A stretch of DNA of 30,194 nt. It comes from Trueperaceae bacterium. Lineage in GTDB: Bacteria > Deinococcota > Deinococci > Deinococcales > Trueperaceae. Of this stretch, positions 8,147 through 16,934 are shown piece after piece. The translations under genes and the position numbers were made by a program. The stretch spans positions 1 to 30,194 of the forward strand of contig JAABSI010000033.1 of NCBI GenBank assembly GCA_011390455.1, given 5' to 3'. Under the pieces are notes generated by a model, which was not told where the DNA came from, ran no database searches, and was given only the letters and a program-made list of their open reading frames with translations. Position 1 is the stretch's first letter. Every line of letters starts with the position of its first letter.

Positions 8147-8151
8147 CGCTC

Positions 8152-8811
8152 ATGCCGCGCCGCTCGCTCCTCGTCCTGCTCGTCCTCGCCGCCAGCGGCT
8201 GGGGCTCCGCGCAGACCCTGCCCGACGCCGACCTGCCGGTCCTGCGGCCGCACCTCGACGCCCACGTCTGCGAGGTCGGCGAAGCGCCCGTGGCGCGCAC
8301 CGCCGCGGAGGAGGCGCGCTTCGCGATGCGGGCGCGCTACCGCACCGTGCTGCCGCGCTTCTTGGCGCGGGTGCCCGACGAACCCGACGCCGTGCTCGTG
8401 ATGCCCGTCGACGGCGTGCGGGTGGCGCAGGTGGCCGACACCTGGGGCGCCGCGCGCTTCGATCGCTCGCACGAGGGGCAGGACGTGTTCGCACCGCGCG
8501 GTACGCCGGTCCGCTCCGCCACGCCGGGGCTCGTCTACCGCATCGACGACCTGAGCTTGGGCGGTCTGTCGGTCACGATCGTCGGCGGCGCGGGGCGGCG
8601 CTACTTCTACACCCACTTCGATTCCGTGCCCGACTCGTTGCGCGAGGGGCAGCGGGTCGAGGTGGGCACCGTCCTCGGCTTCGTCGGGGCCTCCGGCAAC
8701 GCGGCCGGGACGCCGCCCCACCTGCACCTGGGGGTGTACGAGGGCGACGGCGACGACCCGTGCGCGTGGAACGCGATCGACCCGCTGCCGCTGCTCGTCG
8801 ACCGCGATTGA
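8152..8811 (+). CDS. Secreted M23 (LytM-like) metallopeptidase
   Basis: A 219-residue exported protein. The signal peptide covers residues 1-20 (MPRRSLLVLLVLAASGWGSA, then Q). The peptidase core shows the zinc-site motifs His107-x3-Asp111 (HEGQD), a supporting His155 (YFYTHF) and His190-x-His192 (PHLHLG), with GTVLGFVGASGNAAGTPPH as the usual run-in. Intact M23 enzymes cut peptide cross-links in peptidoglycan. Two Cys (40 and 204) outside the core could pair. The ATG at 8152 is chosen because it gives the signal peptide and is preceded by a TANNNT box. It is divergent from the IclR operon and followed by hemN on the same strand. Confidence 0.9.
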   Translation: MPRRSLLVLLVLAASGWGSAQTLPDADLPVLRPHLDAHVCEVGEAPVARTAAEEARFAMRARYRTVLPRFLARVPDEPDAVLVMPVDGVRVAQVADTWGAARFDRSHEGQDVFAPRGTPVRSATPGLVYRIDDLSLGGLSVTIVGGAGRRYFYTHFDSVPDSLREGQRVEVGTVLGFVGASGNAAGTPPHLHLGVYEGDGDDPCAWNAIDPLPLLVDRD

Positions 8812-8856
8812 CCCGGTTGGGACGAATGCCGCGCGCGCCGGCGCCTTCGCAGCGCG

Positions 8857-8862
8857 TACCGT
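8857..8862 (+). promoter_or_regulatory. TANNNT box (TACCGT) of hemN
   Basis: TACCGT lies eight bases before the ATG at 8871 with no Shine-Dalgarno site, consistent with a leaderless or very short-leader transcript. Confidence 0.4.
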
Positions 8863-8870
8863 CGGGCACG

Positions 8871-10301
8871 ATGCCGGGGACCCACGAAGCCCAGACCGCC
8901 GAGGCGGCGGCCAGCGCGCGCGCCCGCGCCACCGCCGAGCTGCTCGCCCGCTACGACCGCCCGGGGCCGCGCTACACCTCGTACCCGACCGCCGTCGAGT
9001 TCCACGAGGGCTTCGGCCCCGAGCGCTACCTCGCCAAGCTCGGGGAGGCGTCGGCGACGCCCGATCGGCCCCTCGCCGCCTACGTGCACCTGCCGTTCTG
9101 CGCGGAGCGCTGCACCTTCTGCGGTTGCAACGTGATCATCACCCAGGACGCGGCGCTTGCCGCGGACTACGTCGCGCTGCTCGACCGCGAGGTCGGGCTG
9201 GTGGCCGGGCACCTGGGCCGTCGGACGCGCTTGGCGCAGCTCCACTGGGGCGGCGGCACGCCCACGCACCTCCCCCCCGACGCCCTGCGGCGCGTGTGGG
9301 ACCTCCTGATGGCGCGCTTCGAGCTCGCACCCGACGCCGAGGTCGCGATCGAGGTCGACCCGCGCGTCACCACGCCGGAGCAGGCTCGGCTGCTCGTCGA
9401 GCTCGGCTTCAACCGCGTCTCGATGGGCGTCCAGGACTTCGATCCGGCGGTGCAGGTGGCGATCAACCGCTTCCAGACCCCGGAGCAGACGACCGACCTC
9501 CACGCGCGCTTCCGCGACCTCGGGGTGCCGTCGATCAACTTCGACCTGGTGTACGGCCTGCCGCGCCAGTCGCCGGCGTCCTTCGCCGCGACCGTCGAGC
9601 GCACCTTGGCGCTGCGGCCGGACCGCGTCGCCGTCTACTCCTACGCGTACGTGCCGTGGAAGGAAGCGAACCAGAACCGCATCCTTCCCGAGGACCTGCC
9701 GCCGCGCGAGGTGAAGTTCGAGCTGTTCGGCATCGCCCACGACCTCTTCACCGCGGCCGGCTACGTCCAGATCGGCATGGACCACTTCGCCTTGCCCTCG
9801 GACGGCCTGGCGCGGGCGGCGGCGGCGGGCGAGCTCCACCGCAACTTCATGGGCTACACGACGCACCCGGCCGAGGACTCGGTCGGTTTCGGCGTCTCCG
9901 CGATCGGCGACCTGGGTGGCGCGTTCGTCCAGAACACCAAGAAGCTCAACCGCTACCGCGACCTGCTCGCCCGCGGCGTGCCGCCGGTCGAGCGCGGCTT
10001 CGAGCGCAGCGCCGACGACGAACTGCGCCGCGACGTGATCCAGGCGCTGATGTGCAACTTCCACCTCGACGTGCGCGCGCTCGAGACCGCGCACGGGATC
10101 GACTTCGCCACCACCTTCGCGGGCGCCCTCGCGGAGCTCGACGCCGGGCCGGTCGCCCACGGCTTCGTGCGCCGCACCCCGGACGCGATCGACGTCACCG
10201 AGGCGGGGCGGCTGTTCGTCCGCAACGTCTGCATGCCCTTCGACGCGTACCTGGCCAAGCACGAGGCCGGCCCCAAGCCGACCTTCTCGCGCACCGTCTG
10301 A
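8871..10301 (+). CDS. hemN: Oxygen-independent coproporphyrinogen III oxidase (radical SAM)
   Basis: A 476-residue cytoplasmic radical-SAM enzyme that decarboxylates coproporphyrinogen III to protoporphyrinogen IX in haem synthesis. The iron-sulfur motif is C77-x3-C81-x2-C84-x-C86 (HLPFCAERCTFCGC). The fourth Cys is typical of genuine HemN rather than the HemW relatives. Other family blocks are RYTSYPTA near the N-terminus, HWGGGTPTHLP (SAM binding), EVDPRVTT, and RVSMGVQDF. The length matches HemN. The ATG at 8871 is favoured over the longer frame because the upstream extension is shadow sequence of the previous gene. Confidence 0.95.
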   Translation: MPGTHEAQTAEAAASARARATAELLARYDRPGPRYTSYPTAVEFHEGFGPERYLAKLGEASATPDRPLAAYVHLPFCAERCTFCGCNVIITQDAALAADYVALLDREVGLVAGHLGRRTRLAQLHWGGGTPTHLPPDALRRVWDLLMARFELAPDAEVAIEVDPRVTTPEQARLLVELGFNRVSMGVQDFDPAVQVAINRFQTPEQTTDLHARFRDLGVPSINFDLVYGLPRQSPASFAATVERTLALRPDRVAVYSYAYVPWKEANQNRILPEDLPPREVKFELFGIAHDLFTAAGYVQIGMDHFALPSDGLARAAAAGELHRNFMGYTTHPAEDSVGFGVSAIGDLGGAFVQNTKKLNRYRDLLARGVPPVERGFERSADDELRRDVIQALMCNFHLDVRALETAHGIDFATTFAGALAELDAGPVAHGFVRRTPDAIDVTEAGRLFVRNVCMPFDAYLAKHEAGPKPTFSRTV

Positions 10302-10310
10302 CGCGTTGGC

Positions 10311-10327
10311 CACGCCCCCCGGGCGTG
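10311..10327 (+). terminator. Hairpin after hemN
   Basis: CACGCCC and GGGCGTG pair around a CCC loop ten bases after the hemN stop. It is a short GC stem without a T-run. Confidence 0.4.
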
Positions 10328-10445
10328 CGCCTTGCACATGGTCCGTTCGAAGCCACGCCTATGGTGGAACGCACCGAGGGGTCGGCGTGTGCGGTCGCTC
10401 TACCAGCGATCGCGTACCTGGACCACCCCGTCGGAACGGAGCACC

Positions 10446-11345
10446 ATGACCCGACCCACCGAACCACCCATCCGCACGCCCGTGATCCACGACGACGAGC
10501 AACTGCCCCGCGGCCGTTCCTCGTGGGGTGCGATCTTCGCCGGCGTCGTCGCGGCCTTCGCCGTGATGTTCCTGCTCGAGGTCCTCATGCTGTGGCTGGG
10601 CCTGTCGGCGATCGATCCCCTTCGCGAAGCGAACCCGTTGGAGGGCCTCGCGGCCGGCACGGCGATCGGCTACCTCCTGATCATGGCCGTGGGCCTGTTC
10701 GTCGGCGGTCTCGTCACCGGCCGGCTCGCGAACCGCGTCAACGGATCCGACGTCTTCTTGCACGGCTTCCTCACCTGGGGGGTGTTCACCCTCGTCAGCC
10801 TCGTGGTCGCGTTCACGTCGGCGGGGCTGCTCGTCGGCGGCACGATCGGCGCGGTCGGACAGGCGGCCGGCGCCGTCGGCGGCGGCGTCGCCTCGTTCGC
10901 GCCCGATCTCGCCGAGGCCCAGGCGATCCTCGAGGAGCAAGTGGATCTCTCCGACACCGTCCTCGACGAACTCGAGCCGCTCTGGACCGACGTCGGGGCG
11001 CGCCGGGACCTCCGCGCCGCGATCGTCCAGGCGTTCGACGACGGGAGCGCGACGGTCGACGCGGCGGACCGCCAGAACCTGATCGACGTCGTGGCCGACA
11101 ACACCGAGCTCAGTGAGGCCGAGATCGAGGCGCGGGTCGACGGTTGGATCGAGCGCTTCGAGGAGGCGCAGGAGCGCTTGCTCGCGCTCGAGGACGATCT
11201 CCGCGAGGCCGGTCAAGAGGCGGCGGATGCCCTCGCCGGCGCGGCGATGTGGGCCTTCTTCGGCCTGATCCTCGGCGCCCTGATCACCTGGCTCGGGGCG
11301 CGGGCCGGCGCCCCCGGCTCGCGGGCGGCGGCGATGCGGGCGTAA
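10446..11345 (+). CDS. Multi-span membrane protein with a helical loop, unknown function
   Basis: A 299-residue integral membrane protein. Residues ~26-45 (SSWGAIFAGVVAAFAVMFLL) form the first span, ~65-92 a second with GLFVGGLVTGRLAN, and ~105-130 a third. A Gly-Ala stretch and a charged, probably helical region (~145-265) follow, and a last span lies at ~268-288 before an Ala/Arg tail. The 'SWGAIFAGV...' start and 'GG-v-GR-a' motif recall small membrane proteins annotated as PhnA-like or YrzE-like, but no function is established. The ATG at 10446 has a GGAG site. It stands alone between two hairpins. Confidence 0.8.
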   Translation: MTRPTEPPIRTPVIHDDEQLPRGRSSWGAIFAGVVAAFAVMFLLEVLMLWLGLSAIDPLREANPLEGLAAGTAIGYLLIMAVGLFVGGLVTGRLANRVNGSDVFLHGFLTWGVFTLVSLVVAFTSAGLLVGGTIGAVGQAAGAVGGGVASFAPDLAEAQAILEEQVDLSDTVLDELEPLWTDVGARRDLRAAIVQAFDDGSATVDAADRQNLIDVVADNTELSEAEIEARVDGWIERFEEAQERLLALEDDLREAGQEAADALAGAAMWAFFGLILGALITWLGARAGAPGSRAAAMRA

Positions 11346-11350
11346 GCCGC

Positions 11351-11366
11351 GCCACGCCCGCGTGGC
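11351..11366 (+). terminator. Small hairpin after the membrane-protein gene
   Basis: GCCACG and CGTGGC pair around four bases, six bases after the stop codon. It is probably part of the same termination region as the larger hairpin downstream. Confidence 0.35.
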
Positions 11367-11375
11367 GGGCCCCCA

Positions 11376-11418
11376 CACGTCGCGCCCCCCGACCGGACCG
11401 GTCGGGGGGCGCGACGTG
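11376..11418. terminator. 21-bp perfect inverted repeat
   Basis: The arms at 11376-11396 and 11398-11418 are exactly complementary around a single A, so the practical loop is a few bases larger. It is the longest odd-centred inverted repeat noticed in the window and lies between the membrane-protein gene and the ABC exporter. There is no T-run, as with the other hairpins here. Confidence 0.65.
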
Positions 11419-11461
11419 CATTGGGGGGTAGGGCTCGCGCACCGGCGTGCGGACGTGCCAT

Positions 11462-11481
11462 CCTCGGGAGCGGCCCCGAGG
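11462..11481 (+). promoter_or_regulatory. Leader hairpin overlapping the ribosome site of the ABC exporter
   Basis: CCTCGGG (11462-11468) pairs with CCCGAGG (11475-11481). The right arm covers the first bases of the GAGGAGGT ribosome site at 11478-11485, just before the GTG at 11489. It could limit translation initiation, but it may be chance in GC-rich DNA. Confidence 0.3.
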
Positions 11482-11488
11482 AGGTCCC

Positions 11489-13267
11489 GTGACGAGCGCT
11501 GCTACCGCCACCCCCCGCTCCGAGTTCCGCGTCGAGGGCGCCCCTTCGTTCGATCGCAGCGGGCCGCGGCGGTGGGTGCTGTCGCACCTCGGGCGCCATC
11601 CGGCGCTGCTGGCCGGGTTCGCGTTCGGCTTGCTCGGCGCGAGCCTGCTCAACTCCACCGTGGCGCGGCTGACCGGCGTCGCCTTCGACGAGGTCGTCGG
11701 CGGCCTCGACCTCGGTCGCCTGACCGCGCTGGCGCTCCTGGTGCTCGGCGCGGTCCTGGTCCGCGGCGTGCTCGACCTGGGCGCCTCGTTCGCGGTCGAG
11801 ACGCTCGCCCAGCGCATCGAGCGCGACGCGCGCGAGGAGCTCTACCTGTCGCTGCTCGGCAAGAGCCAGACCTTCCACGAGCGCCAGCGCGTGGGCGACG
11901 TGATGGCGCGCGCGACCAACGACGTGCGCCAGCTCAACGGGATGATGAACCCCGGCGTGGCGCTCATCGGCGAGTCGCTGCTCGGCCTGATCGTGCCGAT
12001 CGTCTTCATCGCGGCACTGGACCCCCAGTTGCTCGCGGCGCCGCTCGCGTTCGTCGTCGCGTTCGCCTTCGCCCTGCGGCGCTACACGCGCGAACTCAAC
12101 CCCGTCACCGCCGGTCAACGGCGCGCGTTCGGTGAGCTCAACGCAGGCCTGAACGAGACGATCGAGGGCATCGAGGTCGTGAAGTCGACCGCCCAGGAGC
12201 CCGCGGAGCGCGCCCGCTTCTCGACCAACGCCCGCCGCTACCGCGACCACTTCGTCCGCCAGGGTCTGGTGCAGGCGCGCTACCTGCCGCTGCTGATCGT
12301 CTCGGTCGCGTTCGCCGGTGCCTTCGCGCACGGCCTGCTGCGGGTGGCCGACGGCGCGATCACGAGCGGCGAGCTGGTCGCCTACATGGGCCTGGTCGGG
12401 CTGCTGCGCTTCCCCGCCTTCATCTCGATCTTCACCTTCTCGCTCGTCGAGCTGGGCCTCGCCGGCGCGCGCCGGATGCTCGAGCTGATGCGCACCGACA
12501 CCGAACTGGACGAGAACCCCGCGGGCCACGCGACGCGGTTGCGCGGCGCGATCGAGTTCCAGAACGTCACCTTCGCCTACGGCGGCGAGGCGGGGCGCGA
12601 GGGGCTCCAGGGGGTGTCGTTCCGCGTCGAGCCGGGCCAGACGGTGGCGATCGTCGGCACCACGGGATCGGGGAAGAGCACCCTGACCAAGCTCGTCAAC
12701 CGCGTCTACGACGCGACGGCTGGGCGCGTGCTGGTCGACGGCGTCGACGTGCGCGACTGGAACCTGGCCTCGCTGCGCTCGCAGATGTCGGTGATCGAGC
12801 AGGACGTGTTCCTGTTCGCGCGCTCGGTGGAGGAGAACGTCGCCTTCGGTCTCGAGGGCGCCACCCATGCGGCGGTCGTCGAAGCCGCCCGGGCCGCCCA
12901 GGCGCTCGAGTTCGTCGAGCGGCTCCCCGACGGCTTCGCCACCGTGATCGGCGAACGCGGCACGACGCTCTCGGGCGGTCAGCGGCAGCGCTTGGCGATC
13001 GCCCGCGCGCTGCTCGTCGACCCGCGCGTGCTGGTGCTCGACGACGCCACCAGCGCCGTCGACTCGGCCACCGAGGACGCCATCCAGCGCGCCATCCACG
13101 CGGTGCTGCAGGGGCGCACGACGCTCCTGATCACGCACCGCCTGGCGCAGATCCGCAAGGCCGACCTGGTGATCTTGCTCGATCGCGGCCGGGTGATCGA
13201 CCAAGGCGGCCACGACGAACTCCTCGAGCGCAGCGCCGCGTACCGGCGCATCTTCGGGCGGAACTGA
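11489..13267 (+). CDS. ABC exporter half-transporter with degenerate catalytic site
   Basis: A 592-residue protein with an N-terminal six-helix transmembrane domain (~35-330) fused to a nucleotide-binding domain (~350-590). Walker A is GTTGSGKST (390-398), the signature is LSGGQ (494-498), Walker B is VLVLDD (514-519) and the switch is THRL. The catalytic Glu after Walker B is Asp519, the change found in the degenerate site of heterodimeric exporters such as TM287/288. The GTG at 11489 has a strong GAGGAGGT site; an ATG 14 codons earlier is less likely. It is immediately followed by its partner gene. The substrate may be a lipid, drug or peptide and cannot be read from sequence. Confidence 0.93.
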   Translation: MTSAATATPRSEFRVEGAPSFDRSGPRRWVLSHLGRHPALLAGFAFGLLGASLLNSTVARLTGVAFDEVVGGLDLGRLTALALLVLGAVLVRGVLDLGASFAVETLAQRIERDAREELYLSLLGKSQTFHERQRVGDVMARATNDVRQLNGMMNPGVALIGESLLGLIVPIVFIAALDPQLLAAPLAFVVAFAFALRRYTRELNPVTAGQRRAFGELNAGLNETIEGIEVVKSTAQEPAERARFSTNARRYRDHFVRQGLVQARYLPLLIVSVAFAGAFAHGLLRVADGAITSGELVAYMGLVGLLRFPAFISIFTFSLVELGLAGARRMLELMRTDTELDENPAGHATRLRGAIEFQNVTFAYGGEAGREGLQGVSFRVEPGQTVAIVGTTGSGKSTLTKLVNRVYDATAGRVLVDGVDVRDWNLASLRSQMSVIEQDVFLFARSVEENVAFGLEGATHAAVVEAARAAQALEFVERLPDGFATVIGERGTTLSGGQRQRLAIARALLVDPRVLVLDDATSAVDSATEDAIQRAIHAVLQGRTTLLITHRLAQIRKADLVILLDRGRVIDQGGHDELLERSAAYRRIFGRN

Positions 13268-13268
13268 C

Positions 13269-15092
13269 GTGGGCTTCATCATGGACGGCATCGCCGCCGA
13301 GGGCTACGACCGCAGCTACACCGACGGCCAGCTGCTCCGGCGCATCGGGCGCTACTTCCGCCCCCACCTGCCGACGATGCTCGGCGTGGGGGTCGCCATC
13401 GTCGCCGGCGCCGGACTCGACGCCGCGCTGCCGATCCTGGTCTCGGTCGGCGTCGACCGCGTGCTCGCCGAAGGGTTCGACCGCGCCAGCCTCGTCGAGC
13501 GCTCCGGTTGGCTGCTGGCCGCGGTGCTCGGCGCCGGCGTGCTCTCGTACGGGCTCAACTTCGTGCGCCAGTGGTGGACGGCCCGCGTCGTCGGCGACGT
13601 GGTGCTGACGCTCCGCGAGGACGCCGCGGACGCGGTCCTCGCGCGCGACCTGTCGTTCTACGACGAGTTCTCGACCGGCCGCATCGTCAGCCGCGTGACC
13701 AGCGACACGCAAGACTTCGCGACGGTGGTGACGCTGACGCTGAACCTGATCGCCCAGGTGCTGCAGGTGGCCATCGTGGTAGGGGTGCTCGTCGCGATCG
13801 ACCTGCGGCTCGCGCTGATCGCGATGACGATCGCACCGGTGATCGTCGCCGTGGCGCTCGGCTTCCGACGGATCGCGCGGCTGGTCACCCAGCAGGCCCG
13901 CCGGGTGCTGGCCGAGGTCAACGCGAACGTGCAGGAGTCGGTGACCGGGATCTCGGTCGCCAAGGCCTTCCGGCAGGAGGCGGCCACGTACCGGCGCTTC
14001 CGGGAGGTGAACGCGCGCTCCTACCGCCTCAACCTCCGCCAGGGCCTGGTGTTCTCGGCGATCTTCCCGGTCCTCGGCACGATCGCCGGCGTGGGCACCT
14101 TCTTGGTGCTGTACTTCGGCGGTCGATCGGTCGGCGCCGGCGAGGTCACGCCCGGGCAGTGGTACCTGTTCGTGCAGGCGGTGGCGCTCTTCTGGTTCCC
14201 GCTCACGTCGATCGCATCGTTCTGGAGTCAGTTCCAGCTGGGGTTGTCGGCGAGCGAGCGGGTGTTCGCGCTCGTCGACGCCGAGCCGCGCGTGGTGCAG
14301 ACGGACGCCCGTCCGGCGCCGCCGCTCGAGGGCCGGATCGAGTTCCGGGGCGTCGACTTCGCGTACGTCCCCACCGAGCCGGTGCTGCGCGGGTTCGACC
14401 TGACGATCGCCGCCGGCGAGACGGTGGCGCTGGTCGGCGACACCGGCGCGGGCAAGTCGAGCCTCGGCAAGCTGGTGGCGCGCTTCTACGAGTTCCAGGG
14501 GGGCACGATCCTGGTCGACGGGCACGACCTGCGCACCTTCGACCTGCCGAGCTACCGGCGGCAGGTGGGGATCGTGCCGCAGACGCCGCTCCTGTTCCGC
14601 GGCACGGTGCGCGACAACGTCCGCTACGCGCGCCCCGACGCCGGCGACGCCGTGGTCGAGGCCGCCGCCCGTAGCGTGGCCGGGGGCGACTGGCTCGACG
14701 CGCTGCCCCGCGGGCTCGATACCGAGGTCACGGAAGGGGGCCGCGGCCTGTCGATGGGCCAGCGTCAGCTGGTGGCGCTCGCGCGCGTGCTGCTGCAGGA
14801 CCCGCGCGTGTTGATCCTCGACGAGGCGACCGCGAGCGTCGACCCGTTCACCGAAGCGCTCATCCAGGAAGGGCTCGACGTGGCGCTCGCCGGGCGCACC
14901 GCGGTCGTGATCGCCCACCGGCTCTCGACCGTCCGCCGGGCCGACCGCATCCTGGTGCTGCGCCGCGGCGAGGTGATCGAGCAGGGCACCCACGACGCCC
15001 TGGTCGCGCGCGGCGGCGCGTACGCCGACCTGTACGACACGTACTTCCGGCATCAGGCGCCGGATTACGATCCGACGGCGGCGGTGAGCTGA
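13269..15092 (+). CDS. ABC exporter half-transporter with canonical catalytic Glu
   Basis: A 607-residue partner of the preceding gene, starting one base after its stop (GTG at 13269; an ATG at 13281 is also possible). It has the same architecture: transmembrane domain, then an ATPase domain with Walker A GDTGAGKSS at 390-398, signature LSMGQ at 494-498 (Met in place of the usual third residue), Walker B LILDE with catalytic Glu519, and switch AHRL. One complete ATP site would therefore form from this Walker B and the partner's LSGGQ. The second site would be degenerate, made of the partner's Asp519 with LSMGQ from this subunit. Confidence 0.93.
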   Translation: MGFIMDGIAAEGYDRSYTDGQLLRRIGRYFRPHLPTMLGVGVAIVAGAGLDAALPILVSVGVDRVLAEGFDRASLVERSGWLLAAVLGAGVLSYGLNFVRQWWTARVVGDVVLTLREDAADAVLARDLSFYDEFSTGRIVSRVTSDTQDFATVVTLTLNLIAQVLQVAIVVGVLVAIDLRLALIAMTIAPVIVAVALGFRRIARLVTQQARRVLAEVNANVQESVTGISVAKAFRQEAATYRRFREVNARSYRLNLRQGLVFSAIFPVLGTIAGVGTFLVLYFGGRSVGAGEVTPGQWYLFVQAVALFWFPLTSIASFWSQFQLGLSASERVFALVDAEPRVVQTDARPAPPLEGRIEFRGVDFAYVPTEPVLRGFDLTIAAGETVALVGDTGAGKSSLGKLVARFYEFQGGTILVDGHDLRTFDLPSYRRQVGIVPQTPLLFRGTVRDNVRYARPDAGDAVVEAAARSVAGGDWLDALPRGLDTEVTEGGRGLSMGQRQLVALARVLLQDPRVLILDEATASVDPFTEALIQEGLDVALAGRTAVVIAHRLSTVRRADRILVLRRGEVIEQGTHDALVARGGAYADLYDTYFRHQAPDYDPTAAVS

Positions 15093-15112
15093 CCCGCTCG
15101 AGCGCGTTCAGC
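15088..15112. terminator. Weak hairpin spanning two convergent stop codons
   Basis: GCTGA at 15088-15092 and TCAGC at 15108-15112 contain the stop codons of the two convergent genes and flank the palindrome CGCTCGAGCG. It is a possible bidirectional terminator. Confidence 0.3.
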
Positions 15113-16841
15113 GACCGGTGGGCACGGCGATCGCCTGCACGCGCAACGAGATCGGCAGGTACTGGGCGGCGTCGCTGCTCGAGCCAGCGACGGGGGTGCC
15201 GTCGGTCCGCCGCAGCACCCACATGAGCGCGTCGACGCCGCGCTGCCACGCCACCGCGCCCGCACCGCCGAGGGTGCGCCAGGGCAGGGACACCTCGTAC
15301 GTACCCGCGGCCTCCAGGGTGAGGAGGTCTTGCGCGCTGCACGCGGGAGCGACCGCGACATCGGGGGGTACGAGGCAGAGCTGGAACCACAGGGGCGCGT
15401 CGCCGGCTCGCTCGATCACCGTCACGCGCACCTGCAGCGTGTCGTCCACGTACCCGCTCAGGTCCATCGCCAGGGCCGGGGCGGCAACGTAGGCGATCGC
15501 CGCGTTCGCTCCACCGTCGGCGCGGTGGACGTGGCGCGCGTCGCCGACCGCGAGGAACGCCCCATCGGCGGGGAGCGCGGCGGCCGCAGCCTGAGCATCG
15601 GCCTCACGTCGAGCGGCCGCCTCGGCTTCGATGCGCGCCGCTTCGGCTTCCCGTTCGGCGGCCGCCCGGGCTTGCGCTTCGGCGGCCGCTCGTTCCGCCG
15701 CCTCGGCCGCCGCCTGGGCCGCCGCCTGGGCTGCTGCTTCGGTCTCCTCGGCATCTGGCGTCTCGGCGGCTTGCTCCGCGGCCACACGCTCCGCTTCGGC
15801 CTGCTCCGCGGCCTGTCGTTCGGCCTCCGCTCGGGCGGCCTCCGCCGCGCGCGCCGCCTCCGCCTCGGCCGCCGCCCGGGCCGCGGCCTCCTGCGCCGCC
15901 GCTTGGGCGGCCGCTTGCGCCGCTTCGGCCTCGGCTTGCTCCTCCGCGGCCGCGATGCGCGCGGCCTCGGCCTGCGCCAGCGTGGCGCGCGCGGCGAGCC
16001 CCACGGGGTCGTCCGGCGCCAACGCGAGCAAGCGGTCGACCGCCTGCTCGGCGACGTCGTCGCGGCCGAGCGCGAGCGCCGTGGTCACGATCCCGCGCCA
16101 CGCGTCGACGAAGTCGGGGGCGGCGGTGGTCGCGTCGGTGTACCGAGCGAGGGCGGTCGCCGGATCGCGCGCGGCGGCGGCGGCCAGTCCGGCCGCGTAG
16201 GCCTGGGTGGCGGTCTCGCCGTAGAGGTCGAGCCTGCGCACGTACTCGAGGTCGTCGTCCAGGTCGGGAATCGCGCCGTCGAGCGCCTCCAGGTACGGGC
16301 GGGCGAGGAGCGGCTCGCCCCGTTCCAGGTAGGTGCGCGCGAGGCGTTCGTTCGCCAACGGGTCGAAGGGTTCGAACTCGAGGAGGGCCTCGAAGAACGG
16401 GATCGCGTCGACCCGGCGGCCGCCGTCGTAGGCGGCGATGCCCATCCAGCGCGCGACCTCGATCACGTGCCGCACGGCGACGGCGTCCATGGTGCCCCCG
16501 AACGATCGGTACGCCTCCCATGCGGCCCACGCCCGCGCGTAGAAGCCCACCTGCTGGTTCGCTTGAGCGAGGAACCGCTGCGGAGCGGGGTGCGTCGGAG
16601 CCGCGTCGGCGGCCGCACGGCCGAGGCGCAGCGCCTCGGCCCACAGCGGACGATCGGGGGTGTGGTTCGTGTACTCGATCAACGCCGCGGCTGCGCTGCG
16701 CTGGGCTTGGCCGAGGGCCTCGGCGGCCATCGGTGGCAGGTCCTGAGCCTGCGCCGAGAGCAAGAGCGAACAGGCGACCCACGTCGCGACTCGGAGCCAG
16801 CTGGGGCCGCGTCGGAGCCGGGGTTGACGTCGAGCGTTCAC
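15108..16841 (-). CDS. Secreted TPR-like protein with long Ala-rich helix and C-terminal beta domain
   Basis: A 577-residue protein of unknown function. The signal peptide lies within residues 1-33 (hydrophobic core at ~17-30, AQA-Q cleavage). Residues ~40-290 look like TPR or related helical repeats, with AIPFFEALLEFEPFDPLANERLARTYLERG as the clearest unit. Residues ~290-423 are an almost uninterrupted Ala/Glu/Arg/Gln segment of the TolA type, expected to be a long rigid helix. Residues ~425-577 are mixed and probably beta-rich, with two Cys (489 and 501). The layout suggests an envelope-spanning or periplasm-reaching protein. The GTG at 16841 has no separate ribosome site but a TANNNT box five bases upstream. 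Confidence 0.75.
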   Translation of the reverse strand: MNARRQPRLRRGPSWLRVATWVACSLLLSAQAQDLPPMAAEALGQAQRSAAAALIEYTNHTPDRPLWAEALRLGRAAADAAPTHPAPQRFLAQANQQVGFYARAWAAWEAYRSFGGTMDAVAVRHVIEVARWMGIAAYDGGRRVDAIPFFEALLEFEPFDPLANERLARTYLERGEPLLARPYLEALDGAIPDLDDDLEYVRRLDLYGETATQAYAAGLAAAAARDPATALARYTDATTAAPDFVDAWRGIVTTALALGRDDVAEQAVDRLLALAPDDPVGLAARATLAQAEAARIAAAEEQAEAEAAQAAAQAAAQEAAARAAAEAEAARAAEAARAEAERQAAEQAEAERVAAEQAAETPDAEETEAAAQAAAQAAAEAAERAAAEAQARAAAEREAEAARIEAEAAARREADAQAAAAALPADGAFLAVGDARHVHRADGGANAAIAYVAAPALAMDLSGYVDDTLQVRVTVIERAGDAPLWFQLCLVPPDVAVAPACSAQDLLTLEAAGTYEVSLPWRTLGGAGAVAWQRGVDALMWVLRRTDGTPVAGSSSDAAQYLPISLRVQAIAVPTGR

Positions 16842-16846
16842 TCCAC

Positions 16847-16852
16847 ATGCTA
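16847..16852 (-). promoter_or_regulatory. TANNNT box (TAGCAT) of the TPR gene
   Basis: On the minus strand TAGCAT ends five bases before the GTG start at 16841, the same spacing as at the M23 gene. It suggests a leaderless transcript. Confidence 0.45.
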
Positions 16853-16934
16853 CCCGAGGCTCCTCCAGACGGCCGCACCGGTCGGCACGCTCGGGTCTGC
16901 GTCACGTGAGTCGCGTCCGGCGTGCCGCAGCGCC

